A stretch of DNA of 64,000 nt. Origin: CBFDBF01 sp050287725. GTDB lineage: Bacteria; Pseudomonadota; Gammaproteobacteria; Chromatiales; Chromatiaceae. Under the pieces are notes generated by a model. That model made no database searches, had not been told where the DNA came from, and saw only the letters and a list, made by a program, of their open reading frames with translations. The stretch spans positions 12,860-76,859 of the forward strand of contig JBNKCL010000091.1 in assembly GCA_050287725.1 (NCBI GenBank), given 5' to 3'. Position numbers and translations under genes: made by a program. This document shows, piece by piece, positions 1-8,036 of the stretch (position 1 is its first letter; each line of letters opens with the position of its first letter).

Positions 1-81
1 GGAGGGATGGCCAAGATGCTGCGGGGGATGAAGGGCATGGGCGGACCGGGGGGGATGCCTCCCGGAGGGTTCCCTTTTTAA
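1..81 (+). CDS. ffh: Signal recognition particle protein Ffh, C-terminal end (partial)
   Basis: Only the last 26 codons lie in the window, reading in frame from base 1 to a TAA stop. They encode a Met/Gly-rich tail (GMAKMLRGMKGMGGPGGMPP) typical of the C-terminus of the Ffh M domain, which binds signal sequences and 4.5S RNA in co-translational targeting. The call rests on this composition and on the location upstream of rpsP-rimM-trmD-rplS, a common gammaproteobacterial neighbourhood. Confidence 0.8.
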   Translation, partial: GGMAKMLRGMKGMGGPGGMPPGGFPF

Positions 82-82
82 T

Positions 83-148
83 AGTCGGGGACGGAGTTTC
101 TCTGTTTTAGGAATTAGTTTCGCGGCCAACCTGTTTTTTTCGGATAGC
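83..148. repeat. Left flank of the repeat element with an extra end motif
   Basis: Directly after ffh comes a GTCGGGGACGGAGTTT motif (84-99), which resembles REP-like sequences often seen near RAYT transposases; that likeness is from memory and unproven. At 118-130, TTTCGCGGCCAAC is an exact reverse complement of 735-747 at the right end of the larger repeat, so the left side carries two copies of the end motif (the other at 149-168). Confidence 0.35.
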
Positions 149-756
149 GGTAACCAATTTCGCAGCCATTCACCCCGACTCTCTTTTTTTCTTTCTTTGC
201 GCTGGCTGCGAGCCCCTTTCTTTTGTTTGCCCAAAAGAAAGGGGCGAAAGAAAAGGGCACCCCGGTTCCTTGCCCCTGCGGGGTCCCCTGCGCGCCTCGG
301 AATTTCCGGGGCTTCCGCGACGGGCGGTCCCTCGCCCGCGCTGGAGGCGCCGCGTCCATGCGGCGCCCCTGCGGGCCTGATCCGGAAACCCCTGCGGTGC
401 TCGGCTGCGTCAACGGGGAGGGGGTGATCTTTTCGGTTTCGGCGGAAGCCACATAGACCAAGAAACCCGAATATTGCACCCCTGACCCCCTTCGGCCCCG
501 TCGAGCATCGCAGTCGGAGGCGGGAATAGCCCGAAGGTGACCGACAGGGATGTCGGTCCTGTCTATCCAGGGCAGGGATGCCCCGTATGGACAGGACCGC
601 TGGAGACGAGAAGCGCAGAGCAGCCGCAGGCCGGGGCCGTGGGGTGTCTTTTTCTTTGGTGACTTTCTTTTGGACAAGCAAAAGAAAGTTACTCGCGGCC
701 TTCGCGTAGAAGGAACTGAAAGAAATCATGGGTTGTTGGCCGCGAAATTGGTTACC
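149..756. mobile_element. ~608-bp MITE-like repeat with terminal inverted repeats in the ffh-rpsP gap
   Basis: The ends are inverted repeats: 149-168 (GGTAACCAATTTCGCAGCCA) and 737-756, the reverse complement with one mismatch. Inside are two strong hairpins: a perfect 13-bp stem at 213-225/232-244 (CCCCTTTCTTTTG and its complement) and an 11-bp stem at 662-672/679-689 (ACTTTCTTTTG and its complement). The interior is very GC-rich and open in several frames on both strands, but no frame resembles a known protein, so the overlapping open frames are taken as non-coding. It looks like the large non-autonomous repeats scattered through many gammaproteobacterial genomes. No transposase is present. 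Confidence 0.55.
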
Positions 757-924
757 AAAACACGAAAATTTCAGTCGGCTACAAAACTGGTTCTCGGAAT
801 CCAACGAAAGTCATTGAGGTATAAGAAATAAAACAAATGAAATCAAAATGTTATGAAATTATTTCCTGCCACCTCAAAACCCGCGACCCCGCCCTCGGCG
901 CTTCCGAAGTCAGGCCGAAACATA

Positions 925-952
925 TTCACATTTCAGAAAAATGGTGTAGAAT
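925..952 (+). promoter_or_regulatory. Candidate sigma70 promoter for the rpsP operon
   Basis: TTCACA (925-930) and TAGAAT (947-952) are separated by 16 bp, each one base from the consensus hexamer, and lie 70 bp upstream of rpsP. The stretch 757-924 between the repeat element and this promoter is AT-rich and shows no gene. Confidence 0.55.
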
Positions 953-1021
953 GCGCCGTTTACCTGCTGCCGGATTTCAAACCCGGCGGCGCGTGGCAGA
1001 ACCAAATTCATAGGGTTAGAG

Positions 1022-1270
1022 ATGGTAACGATTCGTCTTGCACGGACGGGCGCGAAAAAGCGGCCGTTCTATCACGTCGTGGTGGCGGACAGCCGCAATG
1101 CCCGCGGTGGTCGCTATATCGAGCGGGTGGGCTTTTTCAACCCCATCGCCGTCGCCGGTGAAGAGCGGCTGCGGATCAACCGCGAACGGATCGATCACTG
1201 GGTTTCCCAGGGGGCGCAGCCCTCGGATCGGGTGCAGCAGCTGCTGAAGGAACAAGCTGCGGCCGCTTGA
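1022..1270 (+). CDS. rpsP: 30S ribosomal protein S16
   Basis: The 82-residue product starts MVTIRLARTGAKKRPFYHVV and contains the characteristic S16 segment GRYIERVGFFNP. Length and sequence are normal for the family. S16 binds 16S rRNA and is needed for 30S assembly. It is the first gene of rpsP-rimM-trmD-rplS; the ATG follows a GGTTAGAG stretch that serves as ribosome binding site. Confidence 0.97.
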   Translation: MVTIRLARTGAKKRPFYHVVVADSRNARGGRYIERVGFFNPIAVAGEERLRINRERIDHWVSQGAQPSDRVQQLLKEQAAAA

Positions 1271-1342
1271 TCGGGCGCGGGCCGAGCCGCCTGTGATCCG
1301 TATGAGGAACCGGGGGGACGTGCCGGCGGGCTGGAGGAGCGG

Positions 1343-1864
1343 TTGAATACTTCCGCAACCGAACGAGATCCGCAATGGGTCGTACTGGGCCGGGTTACCG
1401 GCCTGTTTGGTGTTCGGGGCTGGGTAAAGGTGTTCAGCGATACCGCGCCGGCCAGCAATATCCTGGAGTACCCGATCTGGACCCTAATACGGCCCGAGGG
1501 CCGAATCGAGGTACGGCTCACGGAGGGCAGGGTGCACGGCAAGGGGATCATCGCCCACCTGGAAGGGTACGATGACCGCGACCTGGCAGCGGCGCTGCTG
1601 GGGGCCGAGATCGCGGTCCGGCGGGAACAACTGCCGGATACGGATGAGAACGAGTTTTACTGGGTCGATCTGGAAGGGCTTCAGGTGCGAACCAGCGACG
1701 GGGTCGAACTCGGCCGGGTGGATCACCTGTTCGAGACCGGCGCCAACGATGTGATGGTGGTGCGGGGCGAGCGCGAACGCCTGATCCCATATGTGGATGC
1801 GGTCGTGATCCAGGTGGATCTGGAGAGCCGTACCATCACCGTGGATTGGGATCCGGATTTTTAA
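1343..1864 (+). CDS. rimM: Ribosome maturation factor RimM
   Basis: The 173-residue product carries the N-terminal RimM beta-barrel signature (VVLGRVTGLFGVRGWVKVFS) and a C-terminal PRC-barrel domain (FYWVDLEGLQV, LIPYVDAVV). RimM assists late 16S 3'-domain assembly around S19. The start is a TTG preceded by GGAGGA (1333-1338) at 4 bp spacing; no ATG further in fits the family N-terminus. It lies between rpsP and trmD in the conserved order. Confidence 0.95.
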   Translation: MNTSATERDPQWVVLGRVTGLFGVRGWVKVFSDTAPASNILEYPIWTLIRPEGRIEVRLTEGRVHGKGIIAHLEGYDDRDLAAALLGAEIAVRREQLPDTDENEFYWVDLEGLQVRTSDGVELGRVDHLFETGANDVMVVRGERERLIPYVDAVVIQVDLESRTITVDWDPDF

Positions 1865-1878
1865 CGGGACGGCAAACC

Positions 1879-2622
1879 ATGCGTTTTGATGTGGTGACCC
1901 TGTTCCCGGAGCTGTTTCGGGCCATGACCGGAGCCGGAGTCACGGGTCGCGCGTTTGAGCGGGGGCTGGCGGAGCTGGTTCTCTGGAACCCGCGGGACTA
2001 CACCCACGACGTGCACCGTACCGTGGATGACCGGCCTTACGGCGGCGGCCCCGGGATGGTGATGAAGGCGGAGCCGTTGGGCGCCGTCCTCGAGGACGCC
2101 AAGCGGGCCGCACCGGGTGCGCGGGTGATATATTTGACCCCCCAGGGAAAGCGGCTGGATCAGGACGGGGTTCGTGAGTTGGCGACGCGGGATGGACTTA
2201 TTCTGCTTGCCGGCCGGTATGAAGGGATCGACGAGCGGGTCATCGACCGGTGGGTCGACGAGGAGTGGTCGATCGGGGATTACGTACTGAGCGGGGGCGA
2301 ACTGCCCGCGCTGGTGGTGATGGATGCCGTACTGCGGCTGTTGCCCGGGGTGCTGGGAGACGCCGATTCGGCGGAACAGGACTCCTTTACGGACGCCCTG
2401 CTCGATTGTCCGCATTACACCCGACCTGAGGTGTTTGCGGATGCGGCGGTGCCGGAGGTGCTGCTGAGCGGCGACCACGAGGCGATTCGGCGCTGGCGAT
2501 TGCAACAGTCCCTGGGCCGGACCTGGTTACGGCGACCGGATCTGCTACAGTTCCGGGAACTGACCGAGGAAGAGAAGGTTTTACTTGAACAGTTTATTGA
2601 GGCGCATAGCGGCGCCGGCTGA
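1879..2622 (+). CDS. trmD: tRNA (guanine-37-N1)-methyltransferase TrmD
   Basis: The 247-residue protein transfers a methyl group from S-adenosylmethionine to G37 of tRNAs reading codons that begin with C or certain other bases, preventing +1 frameshifting. Family hallmarks are MRFDVVTLFPELF at the N-terminus, the VDDRPYGGGPGMVM segment, and the SAM-binding trefoil-knot region (LLAGRYEGIDERVI, SIGDYVLSGGELPA). The frame is open further upstream, but the ATG at 1879 matches the family start. It begins 14 bp after rimM. Confidence 0.97.
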   Translation: MRFDVVTLFPELFRAMTGAGVTGRAFERGLAELVLWNPRDYTHDVHRTVDDRPYGGGPGMVMKAEPLGAVLEDAKRAAPGARVIYLTPQGKRLDQDGVRELATRDGLILLAGRYEGIDERVIDRWVDEEWSIGDYVLSGGELPALVVMDAVLRLLPGVLGDADSAEQDSFTDALLDCPHYTRPEVFADAAVPEVLLSGDHEAIRRWRLQQSLGRTWLRRPDLLQFRELTEEEKVLLEQFIEAHSGAG

Positions 2623-2642
2623 GATACAGGAGCATTACGACC

Positions 2643-2987
2643 ATGAGCAAGATCATTGAGGAACTGGAAACCGAACAGATGAACCGCGAGGTTCCGGAGT
2701 TTGGTCCGGGGGACACCGTGGTCGTGCAGGTGAAGGTGAAAGAGGGTAACCGCGAGCGCCTCCAGGCCTATGAAGGTGTGGTGATCGGCAAGCGCAACCG
2801 GGGTTTGAACTCCGCCTTTACGGTGCGCAAGATCTCCCATGGCGAGGGGGTGGAGCGTACCTTCCAGACCTACAGCCCGCTGGTGAGCGAGATCAAGGTG
2901 ATTCGCCGGGGCGATGTGCGGCGCGCCAAGCTCTACTATCTGCGTGGGCGCACCGGCAAGGCGGCCCGGATCAAAGAGAAGATCTGA
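2643..2987 (+). CDS. rplS: 50S ribosomal protein L19
   Basis: The 114-residue product shows the L19 hallmarks FGPGDTVVVQVKVKEGNRER, the GVVIGKRNRGLNSAFTVRK segment and the C-terminal RRAKLYYLRGRTGKAARIKE. L19 sits at the 30S-50S interface. It closes the rpsP operon and is followed by a factor-independent terminator. Confidence 0.97.
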   Translation: MSKIIEELETEQMNREVPEFGPGDTVVVQVKVKEGNRERLQAYEGVVIGKRNRGLNSAFTVRKISHGEGVERTFQTYSPLVSEIKVIRRGDVRRAKLYYLRGRTGKAARIKEKI

Positions 2988-3016
2988 CCCGGCTGCCCGG
3001 ATAGGTCGATACCGTT

Positions 3017-3520
3017 CTAAAAGCCACCCGGCGTCCACCGGGTGGCTTTTTTCTTGCGCCGTTGCAGGTAGCGCCAGGTAAACAGCGCCACCAGGCCTGC
3101 CAGATTGGAGAACCAGACCCAGGGGGTACTCCAGGGAATGCCGTTGATAAAGACGTCCGAAAGCGGCCAGAAAAGGTGGGTCGGGAAGTAGGCGCTGGAG
3201 TGGAAAGGGAAATCGAGGCAGATGTGGAAGGGCCATCCCAGCATCGCAAACGCGATATCGCGGCGCCACCAGGCAACCGCCCCCAGCACCAGGAACGCCA
3301 CCACGAAGCTGTGCATCAGGTTGTAGGAGAAGAACACCCAGGGAGGAATGGTGTCCAGCGGCGGCGGTCCCGGCACATAGTCCCCGTTGAACATACGGTA
3401 ACCCAGGAAGGCGCCGAAGCTGACCAGATCGGGCATCGCTCCCCACATGAGCGCGATCCAGGGGTGGCCGCGAAAGCCGAACAGACCCCGGCCCCAGAGG
3501 GCGTGACTGAAGGTGTCCAA
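3017..3520 (-). CDS. YdjM-like inner-membrane protein (putative metal-dependent hydrolase family)
   Basis: The 167-residue product starts MDTFSHALWGRGLFGF and has about four hydrophobic segments plus conserved polar residues (H6, the PD of GAMPDLVSFGAF, HSF, and HICLDFPFHSS). This pattern fits the LexA-regulated inner-membrane YdjM/metal-dependent hydrolase family, whose biochemical role is poorly known. The last codons (KKKATRWTPGGF) are written by the terminator hairpin of rplS. The ATG at 3520 is the first in frame; the divergent neighbour is sbcB. Confidence 0.6.
   Translation of the reverse strand: MDTFSHALWGRGLFGFRGHPWIALMWGAMPDLVSFGAFLGYRMFNGDYVPGPPPLDTIPPWVFFSYNLMHSFVVAFLVLGAVAWWRRDIAFAMLGWPFHICLDFPFHSSAYFPTHLFWPLSDVFINGIPWSTPWVWFSNLAGLVALFTWRYLQRRKKKATRWTPGGF
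3019..3052 (+). terminator. Rho-independent terminator after rplS
   Basis: A perfect 13-bp stem, AAAAGCCACCCGG (3019-3031) with CCGGGTGGCTTTT (3038-3050), has a 6-nt loop and runs into a T tract on the plus strand. The left arm supplies the matching A run, so it can also act on the minus strand. It lies inside the 3' end of the convergent gene. Confidence 0.9.
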
Positions 3521-3696
3521 GACAAATATTCCTATGGCGCTCGTGTTTCAGGAGCCGTGGGGATCTTCACCGTCACGGCGTTCCACGCAGACGTTTCACC
3601 CAAGTATAGGATTTTGGCCTGCGGACCGGTTTGCTTGTGCTGCCGGTTTCTCTACCATAGCGGGATCGACAGCGGGATGGAAAGGACTGAATACGG

Positions 3697-5130
3697 ATGG
3701 CGTTGACCTTCTATTGGCACGACTACGAGACCTGGGGTACCGATCCCCGCCGCGATCGCCCCGCGCAGTTCGCAGGGGTGCGCACCGACGAGGAGTTGAA
3801 CCCGATCGGAGAGCCGTTGGTGCTTTACTGCCGGCCGGCCGACGACATGCTGCCGCAGCCGGAGGCTGCCCTGATCACCGGCTTAATCCCGCAGCGTCTG
3901 ATGCAGGAGGGGGTCTGCGAGGCGGAATTCATGGCCGCCATCCATGAACAGCTGGCTCAGAGCGGTACCTGCGGCGTGGGATACAACACCCTGCGGTTCG
4001 ATGACGAATTCACGCGTTACGGACTGTATCGCAACTTTTTCGATCCCTACGCCCGGGAGTGGCAGCACGGCAATTCGCGCTGGGACATTATCGATCCGGT
4101 GCGCTGCGCCCGCGCCCTGCGGCCGGAGGGCATTGAGTGGCCGGTGCGGGAGGACGGCGTGACCAGCTTCCGACTGGAGGAGTTGACCGCCGCCAACGGT
4201 ATCGAGCATGTCGGAGCACACGATGCATTGGCGGATGTCTACGCGACCATCGCCCTGGCGCGTTTGATCCGGGAGCGGCAGCCGCGCCTCTATGACTATC
4301 TGCTGCACCTGCGCAACAAGCATCAACTGGCCCGCCACCTCAATCCGGCGGAGCCGCAACCGGTGTTGCACGTCTCTTCCAAATATCCCGCCAGCCAGGG
4401 TTGTATCGCCATGGTGGCGCCGGTGGCCGCCCACCCCAGCAACAAGAACGGGGTTATCGTGCTCGATCTGCGTTACGATCCCCGGCCGTTGCTGGAGTTG
4501 GAGGCGGAGGAGATCCGGGAACGGCTGTTCACCCCGCAGGCGGAGCTGGCGGAGGGAGAAGAGCGGATTCCGCTGAAGACCGTGCATCTGAACCGGTGCC
4601 CGGTCATTGTCCCGATGAACACCCTGACGGAGCGGGCGGCCGCCGAGTGGCGGATCGATGTGGCTGCCGGCGAACGGCATCTGGAGATGATCCGGCGGAC
4701 AGAGGGGTTGGCGCGCAAGATCCAGGCGGCCCATGCGGGGCCGGGGATGGAATCATCCGGCGCCGACCCGGACCAGAACCTCTATGGGGGCGGGTTCTTC
4801 TCCGATGCGGATCGGCGGCGGATGGATCTGGTGCGCCGGACCGTTCCACAACAGCTTGTCGCCGCCGACTTCGGGTTTCAGGATGCGCGGCTTCCGGAGA
4901 TGCTGTTTCGCTACCGGGCCCGCAACTGGCCCGAGACCCTGTCGCACGAGGAACGGGAACGCTGGGATGAGTTTCGTCGGGAGCGGCTTACCGACTCCCA
5001 GGCGTGCGGTATCACCCTGGATGCCTACCGGGAGAGATTGGCGCAACTGACGGCGGACGAGTCGCTCGGCACACGCGAACGGGAGATCCTCGCAGCATTG
5101 GCGGAGTGGCCGTCCATGATCGGTCTCTGA
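3697..5130 (+). CDS. sbcB: Exodeoxyribonuclease I
   Basis: The 477-residue length matches SbcB. The N-terminal DEDDh exonuclease domain shows the first motif FYWHDYETWGTDP (metal-binding D and E), then GYNTLRFDDEFTRY and the late H/D motif HVGAHDALADVYATI. An SH3-like and a C-terminal helical domain follow. ExoI degrades single-stranded DNA 3' to 5' in mismatch repair and recombination and interacts with SSB. It is a single gene on the plus strand, divergent from the YdjM-like gene, with 176 bp between them for promoters. Confidence 0.96.
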   Translation: MALTFYWHDYETWGTDPRRDRPAQFAGVRTDEELNPIGEPLVLYCRPADDMLPQPEAALITGLIPQRLMQEGVCEAEFMAAIHEQLAQSGTCGVGYNTLRFDDEFTRYGLYRNFFDPYAREWQHGNSRWDIIDPVRCARALRPEGIEWPVREDGVTSFRLEELTAANGIEHVGAHDALADVYATIALARLIRERQPRLYDYLLHLRNKHQLARHLNPAEPQPVLHVSSKYPASQGCIAMVAPVAAHPSNKNGVIVLDLRYDPRPLLELEAEEIRERLFTPQAELAEGEERIPLKTVHLNRCPVIVPMNTLTERAAAEWRIDVAAGERHLEMIRRTEGLARKIQAAHAGPGMESSGADPDQNLYGGGFFSDADRRRMDLVRRTVPQQLVAADFGFQDARLPEMLFRYRARNWPETLSHEERERWDEFRRERLTDSQACGITLDAYRERLAQLTADESLGTREREILAALAEWPSMIGL

Positions 5131-5159
5131 AAGAGTGATCCGTTGAGACCGGGTTTTCG

Positions 5160-5180
5160 CGGCCGCCGATACGGCGGCCG
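5160..5180. terminator. GC-rich hairpin between convergent genes
   Basis: CGGCCGCC (5160-5167) and GGCGGCCG (5173-5180) form a perfect 8-bp stem with a 5-nt loop between sbcB and the convergent small gene. Neither side has a good T tract, so termination is plausible but not proven. Confidence 0.5.
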
Positions 5181-5184
5181 TGTC

Positions 5185-5469
5185 TTACGCTTCGATCCAA
5201 CCCTGCAGGGCGTCGATGATACTGCGGGCCTGGTCCTTGCTGGAGATGGTGAATTTTGATTTCGGGATATATTCGCCGTTGCGTTTCTGGTAACGGCGGA
5301 TGGAGTATTTGTCCGGACCGTATTCCCCTTTGGCGCGGTTCCACTCCTGATAACGGAAGATGATGGTGGACCATGCCCCCTTGGAAAGGATCACCTTGTC
5401 CAGCTGTTTGACGATGTCGATACCGTCTTCGCTATAGTTGATGGTCAGTTCCTCGGCGTTGGATGCCAT
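5185..5469 (-). CDS. Small conserved protein, possibly PC4/YdbC-like
   Basis: The 94-residue product has a central stretch (SKGAWSTIIFRYQEWNRAKG, then YSIRRYQKRNGEY and SKFTISSKDQARSIIDALQGWI). Alternating basic and aromatic residues followed by a C-terminal helix resemble the PC4-like single-stranded nucleic-acid-binding fold of the YdbC type, but this is a recollection of pattern, not a match I can prove. It has its own ATG with a GGAAACG stretch just upstream and stands alone, convergent with sbcB. Confidence 0.5.
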   Translation of the reverse strand: MASNAEELTINYSEDGIDIVKQLDKVILSKGAWSTIIFRYQEWNRAKGEYGPDKYSIRRYQKRNGEYIPKSKFTISSKDQARSIIDALQGWIEA

Positions 5470-5517
5470 TTGTGCGTTTCCTTCTGTTGTGACTTCAGGT
5501 CGGGTTGCCTGCAGGCC

Positions 5518-6171
5518 CTAGGGTGAAACCTGTTCCCGGGCGCCGTTTTGACGCAGAAGCCGAATAATATCATCGTTGCCCGATTGTAGCGCCAATGTCA
5601 GGGGTGTGGTTCCCGATCCGTCGGCCCGGTTGACATCCGCACCCTGTGCGATCAGTAATTTTGCCACTACCCGGTTCTTTTGGGTTACGGCCAGGGTTAG
5701 CGCTGTCGCGCCCTGTGCGGAGAGCTGATTGATGTTTGCGCCGTTCCGGGTTAACAGTGTGAACACGTCCCGATCCGCGATCCCGTTGCGGACCGCCTCC
5801 AGAAGCAGTTCGTTCGGGTCGAATCGGGCTCCTTGCCGGATCAGTTGCTGGGCCAACTGGGTTCGGCCGGCCATGACCGCGGTATAGAGTGGGGTGTGTC
5901 CGCCGCGATCCGGTGCGTTGATGTCGGCGCCGTGCTTCAGCAGTAGTTGGGCCACCGTCCAGCGCCCCTTCTCCGCAGCGACATGGAGCGGGGTGCGGCC
6001 GTCGGCGTCGCGTTGGTTGATGTCCGCGCCCCAGTAGATATGGCGTTCCAGCTGATCGATATCGCCACGCTGCACCGCCAGGTAGAAGGCAATGGTGGGG
6101 CGGTCCGGCTCGCTGCAGGCGAGCAGCGGCAACAAGAGAGCCAGGAGGGTGAGAAGCGGCATGAAACGCAT
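5518..6171 (-). CDS. Ankyrin-repeat lipoprotein
   Basis: From the ATG at 6171 the product is 217 residues. It begins with a lipoprotein signal peptide (MRFMPLLTLLALLLPLLAC; lipobox LLAC, Cys19). About five ankyrin repeats follow, for example DGRTPLHVAAEKGRWTVAQL and GSGTTPLTLALQSGNDDIIR. The frame continues upstream to a GTG at 6252, but that would bury the signal peptide, so the internal ATG is preferred although its ribosome binding site is weak. Predicted to be membrane-anchored in the periplasm and to bind a protein partner; no partner is indicated by neighbours. Confidence 0.8.
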   Translation of the reverse strand: MRFMPLLTLLALLLPLLACSEPDRPTIAFYLAVQRGDIDQLERHIYWGADINQRDADGRTPLHVAAEKGRWTVAQLLLKHGADINAPDRGGHTPLYTAVMAGRTQLAQQLIRQGARFDPNELLLEAVRNGIADRDVFTLLTRNGANINQLSAQGATALTLAVTQKNRVVAKLLIAQGADVNRADGSGTTPLTLALQSGNDDIIRLLRQNGAREQVSP

Positions 6172-6425
6172 GGGGAAATAGTATAAAGGTGTGGCCCCGG
6201 GAAGCAAGGTTGGGTCTTTCATCAAGCGTTGACCCCGGATAATGGCTGCCACCGAGGTTCACGTCCTCCTGTGGGGGTTCGCCCGTTCCGGCGCGACGGT
6301 TGCGGGAGAATGTTAAAGATAGTGTGTGTTGTGCCGATATTAATATGCTTCGTCGGAATTTACATTGTTCCTCGCCCCTTCGCTGCTAGAATGAAGGTGG
6401 TCACATAAGAGCCTGTACAGCCGGA

Positions 6426-8036
6426 ATGTCGTTTGGGAAATTTATAGTCAAGCGCTGTTATGCCTTGGAAGATTCGGCCCGTTACCGGCGGGTCAAGCGG
6501 TTCTTTTTCGATTTGCTCGAGAACCCGGATTCATCGATACGCCCATACTTCGATATTTTCATGATCACGTTGGTCTTATCCAGCGTGTTTCTGATTATTT
6601 ATGAAGTAAAAACCGATCTGCATGAGTTCGGGAGGATCTTCGAGTGGACTGCGGTTAGCATCTTTCTGGTTGAGTATCTACTGCGCATGTGGATCTACAA
6701 CGATAATCATCAAATCATTATCGATCATTATGAGCGTTCCGAGTTTTTGAATCGCGATTTCCGTTTATGGCCGGCGATGCGGGAGGTGTTGGCGAAGAAA
6801 TGGAGCTATATGACCGGCCCGTTTGCCATCATCGACCTGTTGGCGATCGTCCCCAGCTATCGCCCGCTCCGGATTCTGCGAATTTTCCTGTTGTTCCGCC
6901 TGTTCAAGCTGTTTCGTTATACCCGTAGTATCCAGGAATTCGGACGGGTCCTGTCGGAAAAAAGATTCGAGCTTTTTACCCTGTTGGGCTTCCTGACATT
7001 TGTCGTTTTTACCGCCGCATCCGCCATCTACTTCTTCGAAGCCAAAAGCGCCGGCGGGGAGATCGAACACTTTTTTGACGGCATCTACTGGGCGCTGGTG
7101 ACCCTCTCCACGGTCGGATATGGGGATATCACGCCGCAGACCACCGAGGGGCGTGTTGTTACTTTGGTGCTGATTATCTGCGGGATCGGGGTGATCGCCT
7201 TCTCGACTTCCATTATCGTTTCGGCGTTCGGCGAGAAGATGAAGGAGATGCGGGATAACCGGGTTTTCTCGGAGCTGGAGAAACATGGTGGGCACACCAT
7301 TATTTGCGGTTTCGGTCGGGTCGGGCAGGTAGTGGCGGAACGGCTGAAAGCGGAGCATGAACGTCTGGTCGTGATCGATGCCGACCCGAAATACGTGGAT
7401 CTTGCCAGAGGGTTGGGTTATCTGGCCGTCATGGGCGACTCGGCGGAGGAGCAGTTGCTGGAAAATCTCGGGATCCGGGGGCGGGCGGGTCGGATCCTTT
7501 GTCTTACGAATGATGATGTGGCGAATGTCTATATCACATTAACTGCGCGTTATCTCAACCCGGACGTCGAAATTATCTCCCGCGCCAATCGGGAAGAGAC
7601 GGTGCGCAAACTGATCCAGGTGGGCGCCAATCATGTGGTGACACCGTTCAAGGTGTTGGGGTTGATGGCGGCGGAATACATAGGACAGCCGGTGGCGTTT
7701 GAGGCGATCCACGGCATGTTGTATGGCAACGAGCAGGTCACTCTCGATACCATTGTTGTTTCGAATCAAAGCGCTTTGGATGGCGTGACCATCGGCGAGA
7801 TCGATTTTAGGGCGCACAAGTTGATTTTATTCGGGGTGATCGCGCATCCGGAGAGCGACCCCAGAGGCGAGGCGATTTCATACAAGCTGAAGATACGCGA
7901 TTTCTATTTTCATCCGGCAGACAGTTTTGTGCTGCAAGGCAATGATCTTTTGGTGGTGTTCGCGCATGAATTGAGTATTTCCCATTTCAGGGATTGTCTG
8001 GCATTGGGAACGCTTAAGTTGGGTGAGGCGTCATGA
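6426..8036 (+). CDS. Voltage-gated-type K+ channel with cytoplasmic RCK (TrkA-N/TrkA-C) domain
   Basis: The 536-residue protein has a six-helix channel unit: an Arg-rich S4-like helix (RPLRILRIFLLFRLFKLFRY, residues ~146-165), then pore helix and the selectivity filter STVGYGDITP. A Rossmann NAD-binding RCK domain follows (IICGFGRVGQVVAE, GxGxxG type) with the acidic VVIDAD end of beta-2, then a TrkA-C domain at the C-terminus. It should conduct K+ under nucleotide or ligand control. A candidate promoter (TTGTTC, then TAGAAT around 6390-6396) lies upstream. It overlaps the next gene by 4 bp (ATGA). Confidence 0.88.
   Translation: MSFGKFIVKRCYALEDSARYRRVKRFFFDLLENPDSSIRPYFDIFMITLVLSSVFLIIYEVKTDLHEFGRIFEWTAVSIFLVEYLLRMWIYNDNHQIIIDHYERSEFLNRDFRLWPAMREVLAKKWSYMTGPFAIIDLLAIVPSYRPLRILRIFLLFRLFKLFRYTRSIQEFGRVLSEKRFELFTLLGFLTFVVFTAASAIYFFEAKSAGGEIEHFFDGIYWALVTLSTVGYGDITPQTTEGRVVTLVLIICGIGVIAFSTSIIVSAFGEKMKEMRDNRVFSELEKHGGHTIICGFGRVGQVVAERLKAEHERLVVIDADPKYVDLARGLGYLAVMGDSAEEQLLENLGIRGRAGRILCLTNDDVANVYITLTARYLNPDVEIISRANREETVRKLIQVGANHVVTPFKVLGLMAAEYIGQPVAFEAIHGMLYGNEQVTLDTIVVSNQSALDGVTIGEIDFRAHKLILFGVIAHPESDPRGEAISYKLKIRDFYFHPADSFVLQGNDLLVVFAHELSISHFRDCLALGTLKLGEAS

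Noticed and set aside
114..831. Several open frames on both strands inside the ffh-rpsP repeat
   Set aside because: They overlap one another, follow the GC-rich inverted-repeat element, have no ribosome binding sites and resemble no protein family.
4401..4970. Long alternate frames within sbcB, the pst genes and trmD
   Set aside because: They are shadows of well-supported genes, arising from GC-rich third codon positions.
5570..6262. Alternative 230-codon frame overlapping the ankyrin lipoprotein, with AGGAGGA before its GTG
   Set aside because: Despite the good ribosome binding site, its product is Pro/Arg-rich with no domain, whereas the other frame encodes clear ankyrin repeats and a lipobox.
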